A stretch of 64,000 bases of DNA from the NCBI GenBank assembly GCA_016715075.1, contig JADKBK010000007.1, forward strand, positions 1 through 64,000, given 5' to 3'. Made by a program: the position numbers and the translations under genes. The notes beneath the pieces were generated by a model. That model was not told the origin of the DNA. It saw nothing but the letters and a program-made list of their open reading frames with translations, and made no database searches. Shown piece by piece: positions 43,027-53,003 of this stretch (positions are counted from its first letter, which is position 1; the number at the start of each line of letters is the position of its first letter). The stretch comes from Bacteroidales bacterium (lineage in GTDB: Bacteria > Bacteroidota > Bacteroidia > Bacteroidales > VadinHA17).

Positions 43027-43611
43027 CTAATTTCCGGAATTTACAATTCGTTTGATTTCTTTGGCAATATCCTCCGGAGATAGTATAAAATCAATATATC
43101 CGCTTGCTATAGCGCTCTCAGGCATATCCGGCTGTACAGCTGTTTCCGGTTTCTGGGCAATTGTAATACCTCCTGCTTCCTTTATGCCACGCAAAGCTTC
43201 TGCTCCGTCACCGTCAAAACCGGAGACAATGACAGCTATGATCTTACCATTCCAGTTCTGAGCAATTGAGCGTAAAAAAACTGTAATGACATCTGACCAG
43301 CCTCTTGGTTTTGATATTGGCTTCAGACGAAACTCATCATCCTGTACATGTAAATCGCGTTTTTCAGGAATGATAAATACATGGTCCGGCTGGATGTCAA
43401 GCCGGTCAGTTATCAGTTCGACCGGCATTACCGTATGGCGTGGAAGGATCTCATGAAGCAATGTGCTGACCGTTCTCAGGTGATTTACAATAACAACAGC
43501 AACGCCCAGATCTGCAGGCAGTTTTTCAAGAAGCCTGATATAAGCCTCGAGTCCTCCTGCTGAACCTCCTACACAAACAACCGGAAAGTCTCCGGATATC
43601 TTTTTTGTCAT
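43027..43611 (-). CDS. CheB-type methylesterase domain protein
   Basis: The protein is 194 aa from ATG 43611 (MTKKISGDFPVVCVGGSAGG). An upstream start at 43659 only adds unrelated residues. The catalytic Ser is in GGSAGGLEAYI, the His in VNHLRT, and the Asp in SGFDGDGAEAL. There is no receiver domain, so it is a stand-alone CheB catalytic unit, as found in Bacteroidota without a full chemotaxis operon. It may demethylate or deamidate receptor glutamates. No cheR is adjacent. Confidence 0.9.
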   Translation of the reverse strand: MTKKISGDFPVVCVGGSAGGLEAYIRLLEKLPADLGVAVVIVNHLRTVSTLLHEILPRHTVMPVELITDRLDIQPDHVFIIPEKRDLHVQDDEFRLKPISKPRGWSDVITVFLRSIAQNWNGKIIAVIVSGFDGDGAEALRGIKEAGGITIAQKPETAVQPDMPESAIASGYIDFILSPEDIAKEIKRIVNSGN

Positions 43612-43846
43612 AACAGATAACTTTTTAGTCCTGTCAGGTTTTAAAATCCAATAATTCAAAGATACACTTAATAATTTTCAATGTCCAGTTATTCTTTATG
43701 TTATGAACGGAAATACATGATATTTTCTCATCTCCGCAATTTTCAGGATACTCTGGCAATACTACCAAAATATGATTCTATCAGGTACACTGTAGAAAAA
43801 TTGCTAAATTACACGATACATTTAATCCGATAATTACCCCACCAAA

Positions 43847-45289
43847 ATGAAAACAAACCGCAGGAGATTTATCAATCTGGCCGGCGTCACTGTCACAGGA
43901 ATGATCGCTGCAGATATGACAGGCATGCACGCCTCAAAAAAGACTAAGCAATCGGACCCGTTTGCCCATACAAAAACAATCTCTGAAGAGGAACATAAAC
44001 AGGTTTTCAATATGTGCGGCTATTCTGCACCGAAGCTTGCAACGGTTCGCGTCGGATTTATTGGTCTCGGGAATCGTGGTCCGGTAAATCTTGATGCCAT
44101 GGCATATCTTGAAGGGGTAGAAATAAAAGCATTATGTGATAAAAGGATGGTAAGGGTTGAAAATTCGCAGAAGATCCTTTCCAAACATGGATTACCTCCC
44201 GCCATGGAATACGGAGGAAGCGATGATGCCTGGATGGAGTTATGCAAGAACCCTGATATAGATCTGATCTCAATTGCTGTTCCCAGGGGCCCGCTTCACG
44301 CCAGGATGGCTGTTTGTGCCATGGAGAATGGCAAGCATGTAGCTGTTGAAGCTCCCGCTGCCTCAACTCTCGAAGAGGCATGGCAACTGGTCGAAACTTC
44401 CGAAAGGACAAAGAAACATTGCATGATGCTTGAAAACTGCTGCTATGATTTCTTTGAACTGCTGACACTTAATATGGTAAGGGAGGGGTTCTTTGGCGAA
44501 ATAATTCATGCAGATGCAGGTTATCTTCATCATCAGAACAATTTTATTAAACCCGAAGGCGGCGACATGTGGCGAGTCAGAGAGAGCCAGCACAGGAACT
44601 GTAATCTCTACCCCTCTCATGGCATAGGACCCGTCTGCCAGGCTATGAATATCAATCGGGGCGACAGACTGATCAGAATGACCTCAATGTCATCCAACGA
44701 TTTTATTATGGGAAAGATGGCAGCAGAACTGGCAAAAACTGATAGCTTTTACAAGGAATTTGATACAGACTCCTATCGGGGGGATATAAATACTTCAATT
44801 ATCAGAACGCTGAACGGCAAAACAATAATGCTTCAATATGATATAACAAGCCCGAGGGTTTATTCACGCATTCATACTGTCAGCGGGACCAAAGGTATTT
44901 ATCAGAAATATCCTCTTCCGGGCAGGATCTCACAGGGTAAGGATGATTGGTTCACTGAGCAGGAGATGGATGAACTAACGAAAAAATATACCCCTGAAAT
45001 AGTAAAACGCATGGGAGAGCTGGCCAAAGAGATTGGGGGGCATGGCGGAATGGATTTTCTGATGAACTGGAGGCTGATAGATTGCCTGAGGAATGGACTC
45101 GCCCCTGAACAGGACGTTTATGATGCAGCAACCTGGAGTTCAATTGTTCCACTAAGTGAATGGTCGGTTGCCAACGATTCGAATTCTATCAGAATACCGG
45201 ACTTTACATGCGGATCCTATAAGACAAACCTGCCCCTCGATATTACCTTGTCAATGGGAGGCAATACTGGTGTCCGAAAGCTAAAGTAG
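43847..45289 (+). CDS. Gfo/Idh/MocA oxidoreductase, GH109-like
   Basis: The 480-aa protein has a twin-arginine-type start (NRRRFINLAGVTVTGMIAAD), a Rossmann motif VRVGFIGLGNRGPVNLDAMA and the family sequence AVPRGPLHARMAVCAMENGK with VAVEAPAA. Further on come CYDFFELLTLNMVREGFFGE and GGDMWR...HRNCNLYPSHGIGP. The long N-terminal extension and these motifs match GH109 alpha-N-acetylgalactosaminidases, which use tightly bound NAD to open glycosidic bonds. Export by Tat fits a cofactor-loaded enzyme. Exact sugar specificity is unknown. Confidence 0.85.
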   Translation: MKTNRRRFINLAGVTVTGMIAADMTGMHASKKTKQSDPFAHTKTISEEEHKQVFNMCGYSAPKLATVRVGFIGLGNRGPVNLDAMAYLEGVEIKALCDKRMVRVENSQKILSKHGLPPAMEYGGSDDAWMELCKNPDIDLISIAVPRGPLHARMAVCAMENGKHVAVEAPAASTLEEAWQLVETSERTKKHCMMLENCCYDFFELLTLNMVREGFFGEIIHADAGYLHHQNNFIKPEGGDMWRVRESQHRNCNLYPSHGIGPVCQAMNINRGDRLIRMTSMSSNDFIMGKMAAELAKTDSFYKEFDTDSYRGDINTSIIRTLNGKTIMLQYDITSPRVYSRIHTVSGTKGIYQKYPLPGRISQGKDDWFTEQEMDELTKKYTPEIVKRMGELAKEIGGHGGMDFLMNWRLIDCLRNGLAPEQDVYDAATWSSIVPLSEWSVANDSNSIRIPDFTCGSYKTNLPLDITLSMGGNTGVRKLK

Positions 45290-45348
45290 TTTCCCATGAT
45301 TATCTGAATAACTCATTTGCCTGTTATAACTCAGGGACCGGGAAGGGA

Positions 45349-47847
45349 TTATTGTACCTTATAGCTGCATCTGTTTGATCCAACCTGGTTTGAAAAGGAA
45401 AAACCATTGACAAATACCATAGCAGTTCCTCTTACAAGATTATTAGGGCATTTGATTTTCACAGGACCTGTACCGTCAATCATTAGATCGGCTTTCCAGA
45501 GTATTGTAGGTCTGAGTTTATATTCAGGTATCAGCGATATTTCCTCTTTTGTGGGTATATAAAATTCTGTTTCTGTGCGGAAAAGCCTGACCTCTTTCAG
45601 GAGATCATCATCCCTTATTACTTCATTTTCCCCGTAATTCCCTTCTTCAGATCCTTTGCCCATACTTGTTGTCACAAAAACGACTCCTCCTCTGGCCTTT
45701 GGTCCGTACATCGCCATACCCTGAACCCCCTTGAGGAAAGTGACTGAAACTACTTCTGAGGCAGGCATCCGGGCAATTGTTTCATATGAAAGACCTAAGG
45801 GAGTATTGTCCACTACCAGCAAAGCCGGATCCATTCCATGTTCAACCCAATACCTGCCTTTATCATCATAATGTCCTCCGGTAATACGCTCATTAGCTCT
45901 GAGATAAATATACTTTTCCTTAATTAGGCCGTCAGTAGTATTATTACTGTTAAGCTGGAAAGGGTTATATTTGTAAAGAATATCCTCGAAGCATGCTGCT
46001 TCCCTGAAGTCTTTACCGGTCATAGTCCTGGAGCCTGCATAACGGAACATCGTTGCATATTTATCTTCATATTTTTTCTTCGGTTGTACTGGTGCTTTAA
46101 TAGTCACAGGATCAAAAACTATAACATCACCCAGGTTAAAAGGGGTTTTAGATTACCTGATAACGTGAGTTCGGGGTTTATAGGATTCTGCTCTGACGCT
46201 AAAAGCTTTGGCCTTATCAGTAAAGTTCTTGTTTTCCGGAAAAACGACTTTTACCGTGCTGCTGTTTTTAATTGGCTCTTTATCGGGCAGGATCAAGATC
46301 TCTCTCACTCCCGGATCAAGTGAATCATAAAGAAGATGAGCCTCTCTGTGACTATTAACCGGAAGAGATAAAATATCAAGGCTCTCATTCGAAATAAGCC
46401 TGATATCCGATCTGCATCTCCTTGCAGGACCGTTATTAACTATCTTCAGATAATCATAATTTTCGAGTTCATGATCAGAGTTGTCAATGACTACTTCCTT
46501 AGGATAAAACTTCCTCCATCCGAAGGACATAAGCAGAAGATCAATGGATTCAGGTTCTATGTTTTCCAATCCCTCCGATTTTACCCTGAAGGGCAGATTA
46601 TTGTAGAAATCCCTGTCATAAAGATATGCAGATTCAATTTCAGGCATCGGGATTTCAGAATAGTAGCCTGACAGAGAATCAATCACGGCAACTGAGATAA
46701 TGGACTTTATACTGTTGCCCTTTTCATCTGTTGTGTTTATTGTCAATTCTGTTTCATCACCCGGAAAAACAGAGGGTGATGAGAGGCCAATATTTACAAC
46801 CATTTTTTTGTACTCATTAAGAAAGATCAGTCTCTCTGCAACCGGATTTAATTCACGGTCATAGAGTGTTATAAATGCTGTCCCTGCCGGCAATTTATCT
46901 GTCCGGATCCTTTTCCTGTATAAGGTATCAAATCTTACATCCTCTGAGAATACCAAAACATTATTCAGCGTAACGGTCAGAAACCATGATTTCCCTGATA
47001 TCTCCCGCCCCCTGAGAGTTATGTCAGTAATTCCCTCGCCGGCATTACTGACACTCAGTGAGACCCCTGATCTTTCAGGATTGGGTAATGACCATTTTAC
47101 ACCTTTGAACTCTTCACCGTCAAGAGTGGCAAAATATGAATCTCTCTCTACCGGCGCGAATTCAACAACACCCGGACCATATTTTGTTGATCTGAAACCA
47201 GTAATCTTTTCACCCCTTTGATTCGTAATGGTTCCGGTCACCTGCAACCCTTCTCCGGTGGGTCTGACAGCATTAAAAGCGAGTCGCTGCCTTATTCCGG
47301 AAATGAAGGTCCCCCCCTCAGGAAGGAATCTCAGATCAAGCTGTGGCAGCTGCTGAGGAAGCTGAGAACCAGGAGCATTCTGATTGCCGGGGGCACTCCT
47401 TTTGATTGCAGAGAGGAAACTATCAATCCGGACCCTTGAAGTGAAGGTAAATTCAGGACTAAAATTCATCCCGTTACTTGTAAATGCGAGTATTGAATAA
47501 TCTCCTGAAGGAATATCATCCGGAACTTTTAGCCACCCTGTGGCCTCGGCATACATTATTCTGAATCTTGCACTGTCGATTGTGACACGCTCTGAATTCA
47601 GGAGGAGAACATACAGTGTTGTGCTTTCAGTTTCAAATATTCCCGTACGGCTGTCTCTTATATATGCCTGGAACCGGATTGTATCTCCGCCATGATAAAA
47701 ATTCCTGTCTGAATGGATAAAAAGCTGGTCAGAAGGTATCTTCTTTCCTACCTGGTTTAAAACCTGTGTCATTTCCTCTGTAAGGCTCTGTGAGAATGCG
47801 TTGCCGTAAACTGAGAACAGAAACAGAAGCTTTAAAAGTGTTTTCAT
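45349..47847 (-). pseudogene. MG2 and TonB-plug protein with an in-frame stop
   Basis: Start is ATG 47847 (MKTLLKLLFLFSVYGNAFSQ), a signal peptide. An MG2-like domain follows (DQLFIHSDRNFYHGGDTIRF), then further Ig/macroglobulin-like strands. A TAA at 46153-46155 interrupts the frame after KPRTHVIR. The same frame continues without shift with SKTPFNLGDVIVFDPVTIKA and a TonB-plug-like part (ARMPASEVVSVTFLKGVQGM, YGPKARGGVVFVTT). The complete product would be about 830 aa, as in Bacteroidota proteins of this type. It is either a nonsense mutation, a base error or readthrough. Confidence 0.75.
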
Positions 47848-48143
47848 AATATCTATGCGGAAAGTGTAACAGATACAATATCGGGAACTCTCAACCTGCT
47901 TATCAGACATTCAACAAACCAAATTTAACAAATGATCTCAACAATTCCAATAAAATATTCGCTCATTATCCCTTCGCAGCAGGCAATTGGGTATTGTAGA
48001 AAAAAGTCTTTCAGAGCAACAGGGGCTTCTTATGTACCATTGCCTGCCCTCAACAGTGCACTCAGGTGATCTTCATTGCAAATTGGGATTTTTTTCTACT
48101 TTTGAGGGGGATCATTTTTCAATTTCACTTAAAACAAAACTAA

Positions 48144-49389
48144 ATGGCCGGCTATAGATTTTTGACTTTTATTCTACTTATATTAATTACTGGCACCCTG
48201 TCTGATGCAACAGCACAAAACTGGCCCTGCTGGAGGGGTCCCAACGGAGACGGAACCAGCACTGAGACCAGGCTCCCCACCAAGGTGGGATTCGGTAACC
48301 AACGTAGTCTGGAAAACCAGGGTGCCGGGGACAGGATATTCTTCACCGGTGATATGGAAAGACAGACTTTTCCTTGTAACTGCACTTGCTGAAACTCATG
48401 AGAAAGTACTGCTCTGCTATGATTGCAAAAAGGGAAATCTCCTGTGGCAAAAAACTGTTCTCAAAAATACCTTTGAAAATAAACATGATAATAACAGTTT
48501 TGCTTCCGGCACTCCTTCAACGGATGGGAACCTGGTTTATGTTTCATTTCTTGATGGCAAGGATGTGCTGGTAGCAGCCTATGACTTCTCAGGAAAACAG
48601 ATCTGGCTTCAGCGGCCAGGCACATTTGTCAGTCCTCATGGCTACAGCTGTTCGCCTGTACTTTTCGAAGACAAGGTAATAATCAACGGCGACAGCCAGG
48701 GAGATTCATTCGTTGCTGCGCTCAGCAAGGCTGACGGACATGTGATCTGGAGAGTTGCTCACGACAAGCCGGCTCACAGCTTCAGTACACACATTATTCG
48801 GGACATAGCCGGGAAAATGCAGATGATATTCTGCGGTAACAGGGAAATTGCATCATATAATCCATCTGATGGTTCAAAATACTGGTTTGTAACAGGTCCG
48901 TCCGAGGATTTCTGCTCCAGTCCGGTCTACAATGAAAAATCCGGCTTAGTGCTGGTTAGCAGTGCCTGGCCGGTTCGTATTCTTATGGCAATAAAACCCG
49001 ACGGCAAGGGTGATGTCACTAAAACCAAGGTTGTATGGCAGACTAAAAAGGGCGCCTGTTACGTTCCGTCACCGGTCAGCACAGCGGACTATCTTTTTAC
49101 TACGATGACAACCGGTGAGGTACATTGCATAGAAATATCAACAGGAAAAATCCTCTGGGTTCAGAAGATGGGTACACAATACTCTTCTGCTGTACTTGCC
49201 AACGGATTAGTATATATGCCCAAGGATGACGGGGTGATTACTGTGATAAAGCCAGGTCCACGGTTCGAGAGTGTGGCTCAGAATTCAATAGGTGAAGGAA
49301 TGTATGCATCACCTGCAATAAGCAACGGGAAAATCTATATAAGGGGCTTTCAGCATCTGTTCTGCATTGGAGAAAAAGGGACGATGTAA
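48144..49389 (+). CDS. PQQ-like beta-propeller protein, one frameshift
   Basis: A signal peptide (FLTFILLILITGTLSDATAQ) leads into NWPCWRGPNGDGTSTETRLP, the usual opening of exported PQQ-like propellers. One extra G near 48285 shifts the frame. The rest runs WDSVTNVVWKTRVPGTGYSS, then repeated blades such as GKQIWLQRPGTF, GHVIWRVAHDKP and GKILWVQKMGTQYSS, to 49389. The joined protein has about 414 aa. Function is likely binding or scaffolding, or sugar/alcohol oxidation. No PQQ catalytic residues can be assigned by eye. Confidence 0.82.
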
Positions 49390-49430
49390 GAATATTTCGC
49401 TACCCAATGAGCTGTTGAAAATGATTTTTT

Positions 49431-49540
49431 AACCGCAAAGGACGCCAAGGAATGCGCAAAGAGCGCAAAGACAAATCATTTATAATAATCCCTTTGCGAA
49501 CTTTGCGTATAAACTTTGCGCCCTCTGCGGTTATTGGATT
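49431..49540. repeat. AACCGC...GCGGTT imperfect palindrome
   Basis: AACCGCAAAGGACGCC and GCGCAAAGAGCGCAAAG on the left pair with CTTTGCGAACTTTGCG and CTTTGCGCCCTCTGCGGTT on the right. The core pattern is that of the MITE interior at 15850-15960, here without the GGCTGTCTC ends. It lies between convergent genes. Confidence 0.6.
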
Positions 49541-49555
49541 TTGATTCTTATCTTT

Positions 49556-50380
49556 TTATCCTAAGTTCCCTGCACTGTAACGCTCTTTCAGCAGATCCTT
49601 CATATAAACGTTTATCTCCCACTGGTTAGCTACAGGCATTTGTGTGAAAGGCAGATGGAGCATATACGGATGTGGTCCGAATTCAGGAGTAATTGTGCAA
49701 TCCCTGCCATTCTTAATAAGGTTGCTAACCACTTTGTCCCATGCTGACAGATGTACATTTACTGCTTCCTCCCATTCGGGCAAACGCGGATCTGTGATCT
49801 GCGGTCCTTCAGCATATCCTACCCGGGCATGAATATGTCTTGTGCGGCCCAGGGCCACCTCCAGATCATCCTGCTGGTCAGCCAGAAGGGATTCAGACAC
49901 ATTGCACCAGTGTGACAGATCGAGACCAATATTTAACCGGGGGATTTTATCAAGGTATTGTCGTGTAATGTGGAGCGCAAAACTGAATTTTCCACGGTGA
50001 GTTTCATGAATGACCGGAATACCAGTCTCTTTTTCCACCTGGAAGGCTATGGCAATCAAGGCTGCATTTTCTTCAAAGGGGAAATAATCTTTTCCGGTTT
50101 GTGAATTGATAAAAACCGGGTTCGCTTCCGCAAGGTTTATCAGGTGATTTCTATAAATCTCCCTGTGTATTAGCGGATCAGGATGTGAGGTCTCCCAATG
50201 CTGTGCCACAAGTTCCAGTTCAAAATCTTTCAGGAGGTGAAGGATCTCAGATTTTTCCTTTTTTTCAAAAGGCAGACTCATTTCCACCCCGTCAAAGCCT
50301 GCTTCCTTAACTCTTGTAAAGAATACCTTATATGGCAATAATGCTGATCCCCATTGGGGACAATAGAATTTAACTTTCAA
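49556..50380 (-). CDS. Sugar phosphate isomerase/epimerase-like TIM barrel
   Basis: This 274-aa AP-endonuclease-2-type barrel opens VKFYCPQWGSALLPYKVFFT, with AGFDGVEMSLPFE, then GIPVIHETHRGKF, LNIGLDLSHWCNVSE and ITPEFGPHPY. The Glu/Asp/His metal ligands at the barrel mouth (E in IHETH, D in GLDLSHW, H in HIHARVG, E in PEFG) are all present. The members isomerise or epimerise sugars or polyols. The gene is 78 bases ahead of the dioxygenase-like gene on the same strand, so a shared operon is likely. Confidence 0.83.
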   Translation of the reverse strand: MKVKFYCPQWGSALLPYKVFFTRVKEAGFDGVEMSLPFEKKEKSEILHLLKDFELELVAQHWETSHPDPLIHREIYRNHLINLAEANPVFINSQTGKDYFPFEENAALIAIAFQVEKETGIPVIHETHRGKFSFALHITRQYLDKIPRLNIGLDLSHWCNVSESLLADQQDDLEVALGRTRHIHARVGYAEGPQITDPRLPEWEEAVNVHLSAWDKVVSNLIKNGRDCTITPEFGPHPYMLHLPFTQMPVANQWEINVYMKDLLKERYSAGNLG

Positions 50381-50458
50381 CTCTTTGAGATATAATTAAC
50401 TGTTTAAGACTATACAACCAACAATCCGGTTTTTCAAAAATTAAGTGCCGGGGATCTT

Positions 50459-51340
50459 TCAGGTGAGTAAAGGGAAGAAACGTCCTTCCAGCTTCTTACC
50501 CTTCTTAAATGCCGGAACTCCTTCCAGTAAGGATTCATCTGAATCTGATACTGTTCCGTCCGCAAAAACATTTATCACAAATGCCCTGCGGGGAATAGCC
50601 GATCTGTTTTCAAAAGAGCCGTGTACAAGAAGCGGATGGTGAAATGTTGTATATCCCTTTTTCATCTCTATGGGCACTGAATCCTTTAGCCTCTCCTGCT
50701 GTCTTTCATCGAGGAAAGCTTTCAGACCTTCCATTTCCCCGGTCAGGACAGGCTTATCCAGATATCCCCATTTATGACTGGCCGGAATATAATGCAGGCA
50801 TCCGTTCTCAATAGTCGCATCATCCAGACCCGTCCATGCAGTAAGATGCTGCATAGGTCTGGTACGTGTCCAGTATGAGTAATCCTGATGCCATGCGACT
50901 ACTCCACCGTGTTTTGCAGGTTTACAGAATAGCTGATCATGCCAGAACCTTACACCCTTATTGCCAAGCAGCTGGGATGCCGGAACCACAAAAGCAGGAT
51001 TCCATAATACATCATGAAAACCTGGTGTCATTCTCCAGTGGCCAAGTGCATGGAAAAGAACTTTGTCAGGGTCAGTTGATTCATTACTGTGAAATTCATA
51101 CAGGAGATGGTGATTCGGATTATTGACATCCATTATCTCAAGCAGTTCAGTGTTGAGCTGATCAACCTGCCATTCTTCTAAAACCTTAATGCCAGACAGA
51201 TATCCGTTCTCATTAAAAAATGCGACCTGATCTTTTGTAAGTTTATACTGATCCCACTCCTCAGCTGTAATTGGGACATGAAACATCTCTGAAACAGGAT
51301 GGGAATAATCTGACAGATCACCGGAAAGTTGCATTTGCAT
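50459..51340 (-). CDS. Phytanoyl-CoA dioxygenase family protein
   Basis: The 293-aa protein has the iron site HxD in VVAWHQDYSYW (residues about 135-145), the distal His in TTFHHPLLVHGSFENRS, and the 2-oxoglutarate-binding Arg in IPRRAFVINVF. These make a complete Fe(II)/2-oxoglutarate oxygenase site. It hydroxylates an unknown small molecule. It lies upstream of the sugar isomerase gene in the same direction, which hints at sugar or secondary metabolite processing. Confidence 0.87.
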   Translation of the reverse strand: MQMQLSGDLSDYSHPVSEMFHVPITAEEWDQYKLTKDQVAFFNENGYLSGIKVLEEWQVDQLNTELLEIMDVNNPNHHLLYEFHSNESTDPDKVLFHALGHWRMTPGFHDVLWNPAFVVPASQLLGNKGVRFWHDQLFCKPAKHGGVVAWHQDYSYWTRTRPMQHLTAWTGLDDATIENGCLHYIPASHKWGYLDKPVLTGEMEGLKAFLDERQQERLKDSVPIEMKKGYTTFHHPLLVHGSFENRSAIPRRAFVINVFADGTVSDSDESLLEGVPAFKKGKKLEGRFFPLLT

Positions 51341-51589
51341 ATTTATTTTGAATTAATATCAGATAAAGATAAATCATTCAGGGATTTGAAGTTAATTTCC
51401 TATCTAAACCAGAATAAAACTCTTTTTGTTCATTGTTGCTTAAAATAAGTTAGGATCAACTCCGGGAAAATTAAGCTATTAAAGATAATCCTTGTTTCAA
51501 TTTTATATTTCAATATTACGACTAATGCATTTAATTTAATTATAAACTGAATGTCACAGCCCTAAAGGAGCTGAATATTAGACTGGTAT
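51341..51589. other. Intergenic, no gene seen
   Basis: AT-rich sequence upstream of the dioxygenase gene, which should contain its promoter. TAnnTTTG-like boxes on the minus strand are not clear. No ORF or repeat stands out. Confidence 0.4.
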
Positions 51590-51935
51590 AGTGGGTCCAT
51601 TATTCAACCCCTCCGGGGTGCCAATAGAAAAAGTTTCCCCTCCTTTGGGCGTTTTAAATTGCCCGGGAGGGGAAAGGAGGGGAGGGCGCGGGGAAAGGGG
51701 GGGGAAAGGACGCCCGGGGGGGGGGGGGAAGGGGACGGGCGGGGCCCCGGGGGGAAAAAAGGGGGGGGGAGCGGGGGGGAAGGGGGGGGGGGGGGGGGGG
51801 GGGGGGGAGGGAGGGGGGGGAAAAGGGGGGGGGGGGGGAGAAAGAAGAGGAGAGAAAAGGAAGGAAAAAAAAAACCGGCGGGGGGGGGGGGGGGCCGCCC
51901 CTCCCAAAAGGAGGGGAAAGTTATTAACTAGCTGA
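51590..51935. other. Low-complexity G-rich block
   Basis: Runs of up to about 20 G are broken by A and C, with a few normal-looking bases at the edges. ORFs through it encode only Gly/Arg/Pro strings and are not genes. It is similar in nature to 30692-31040. Artefact is the likeliest cause. Confidence 0.6.
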
Positions 51936-51946
51936 ATTTCAACTTT

Positions 51947-51991
51947 AAAATCCATCCCCTCAACTTTTATCCGAAGGGATGGATTTTTTTA
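51947..51991. terminator. Strong hairpin with T run
   Basis: AAATCCATCCC (51948-51958) pairs with GGGATGGATTT (51976-51986) and is followed by more T. A-run and T-run on the two sides allow termination in both directions. Confidence 0.75.
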
Positions 51992-52063
51992 TTTCACACA
52001 TTAAAATAATCTATACTTCAAACCAGTCTGCATAGATATTATATTTGCAGTATTGTGTTATTT

Positions 52064-52288
52064 ATGGAAACAGTTATCGAAAAAGACTTTATCATCTGCG
52101 GGTCATGCAGCCTGAAATTTGAACGCACCAAGGAATACAAGCATTGTTCAAACTGTTTTGCCTGTACAGGTTGTGAGATATATTACTGCCCGCGGTGCGA
52201 CAACGAAATTATAATTACCCCGGTTAAGTCAATGAGAACCATATCAGTTCAAGAGGAAAATAATCTCACGCAGGGAGAAAAAAATTAG
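52064..52288 (+). CDS. Small Cys-rich, zinc-ribbon-like protein
   Basis: The protein is 74 aa from ATG 52064 (METVIEKDFIICGSC). Cys residues fall as CGSC...CSNCFACTGCEIYYCPRC, four CxxC-type pairs, enough for two zinc sites. A -7 box TATATTTG is at 52040-52047, about 17 bases before the start. No named family is recognised. It could bind nucleic acid or protein. Confidence 0.65.
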   Translation: METVIEKDFIICGSCSLKFERTKEYKHCSNCFACTGCEIYYCPRCDNEIIITPVKSMRTISVQEENNLTQGEKN

Positions 52289-52395
52289 TTGCTTACTAAA
52301 CCTTTTTGAAGACATTTTTGTTATTTATTGTACTGGTAATAAGTAAAATTATTACTTTTATAACATTATAGTATCTAACCTAAATTTTTTAAACG

Positions 52396-52722
52396 ATGGG
52401 CAAATTTGTAATCAGCAAAGCAAAAAACGGAGAGTTCCTTTTTAATTTAAAAGCAGACAATGGCCAGGCAATTCTGACAAGTGAAACCTATACAACGAAA
52501 GCTGCCTGCACCAATGGCATTGAATCTGTAAGGAAACACTGCACTGACGATGGCAGGTTTGAACGTAAGGTCTCAACCAACAGCAAGCATTATTTTAATC
52601 TGAAGGCATCAAACGGACAGGTAATCGGCAAAAGTGAGATGTATGAGTCTCCGGCTGGCCTGGAGAACGGCATAGCATCAATTAAGAAGAACGGAATCAG
52701 TAAAACTGTTGTAGAGGAATAG
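52396..52722 (+). CDS. yegP: YegP-like DUF1508 protein, two repeats
   Basis: The 108-aa protein consists of two copies of the DUF1508 unit: GKFVISKAKNGEFLFNLKAD with NGQAILTSETY, and TNSKHYFNLKASNGQVIGKS with EMYESPAGLENGI. E. coli YegP has the same double-unit build. The family is linked to stress-induced, abundant small proteins of unclear function. A terminator follows at 52750. Confidence 0.9.
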   Translation: MGKFVISKAKNGEFLFNLKADNGQAILTSETYTTKAACTNGIESVRKHCTDDGRFERKVSTNSKHYFNLKASNGQVIGKSEMYESPAGLENGIASIKKNGISKTVVEE

Positions 52723-52749
52723 ACATCAGTTTTCTAAAAGATAGATCAA

Positions 52750-52777
52750 GGCAGGTCAGGATGACCTGCCTTTTTTT
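52750..52777 (+). terminator. Terminator after the YegP-like gene
   Basis: GGCAGGTCA pairs with TGACCTGCC around a three-base loop and is followed by seven T. Confidence 0.9.
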
Positions 52778-53003
52778 GTACCCTTCTATTCCAAAACAGC
52801 AGGGGAGAGTTCTTTATAACAACTATTTATCGGGACCAGGGAATAACCCATCTTTTCACTCTTTAATGTGCCGGTATTCGATATACAGAAAGAAAAGTTA
52901 TGCCTGACCTGAGGGTTACATAATAATTGCTAATATTGCCATTAATAAAACTTCCGGAAAGATCTAATGTTATAGTTAGATATGTACACATACAGTTCGA
53001 ATA

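Noticed and set aside
51591..51955. Gly-rich and Pro-rich ORFs in the G-rich block
   Set aside because: They result from low-complexity sequence and have no start context or family.
52055..52063. Earlier start of the Cys-rich protein
   Set aside because: It is not an ATG start and sits too close to the -7 box at 52040-52047. The ATG at 52064 is preferred.
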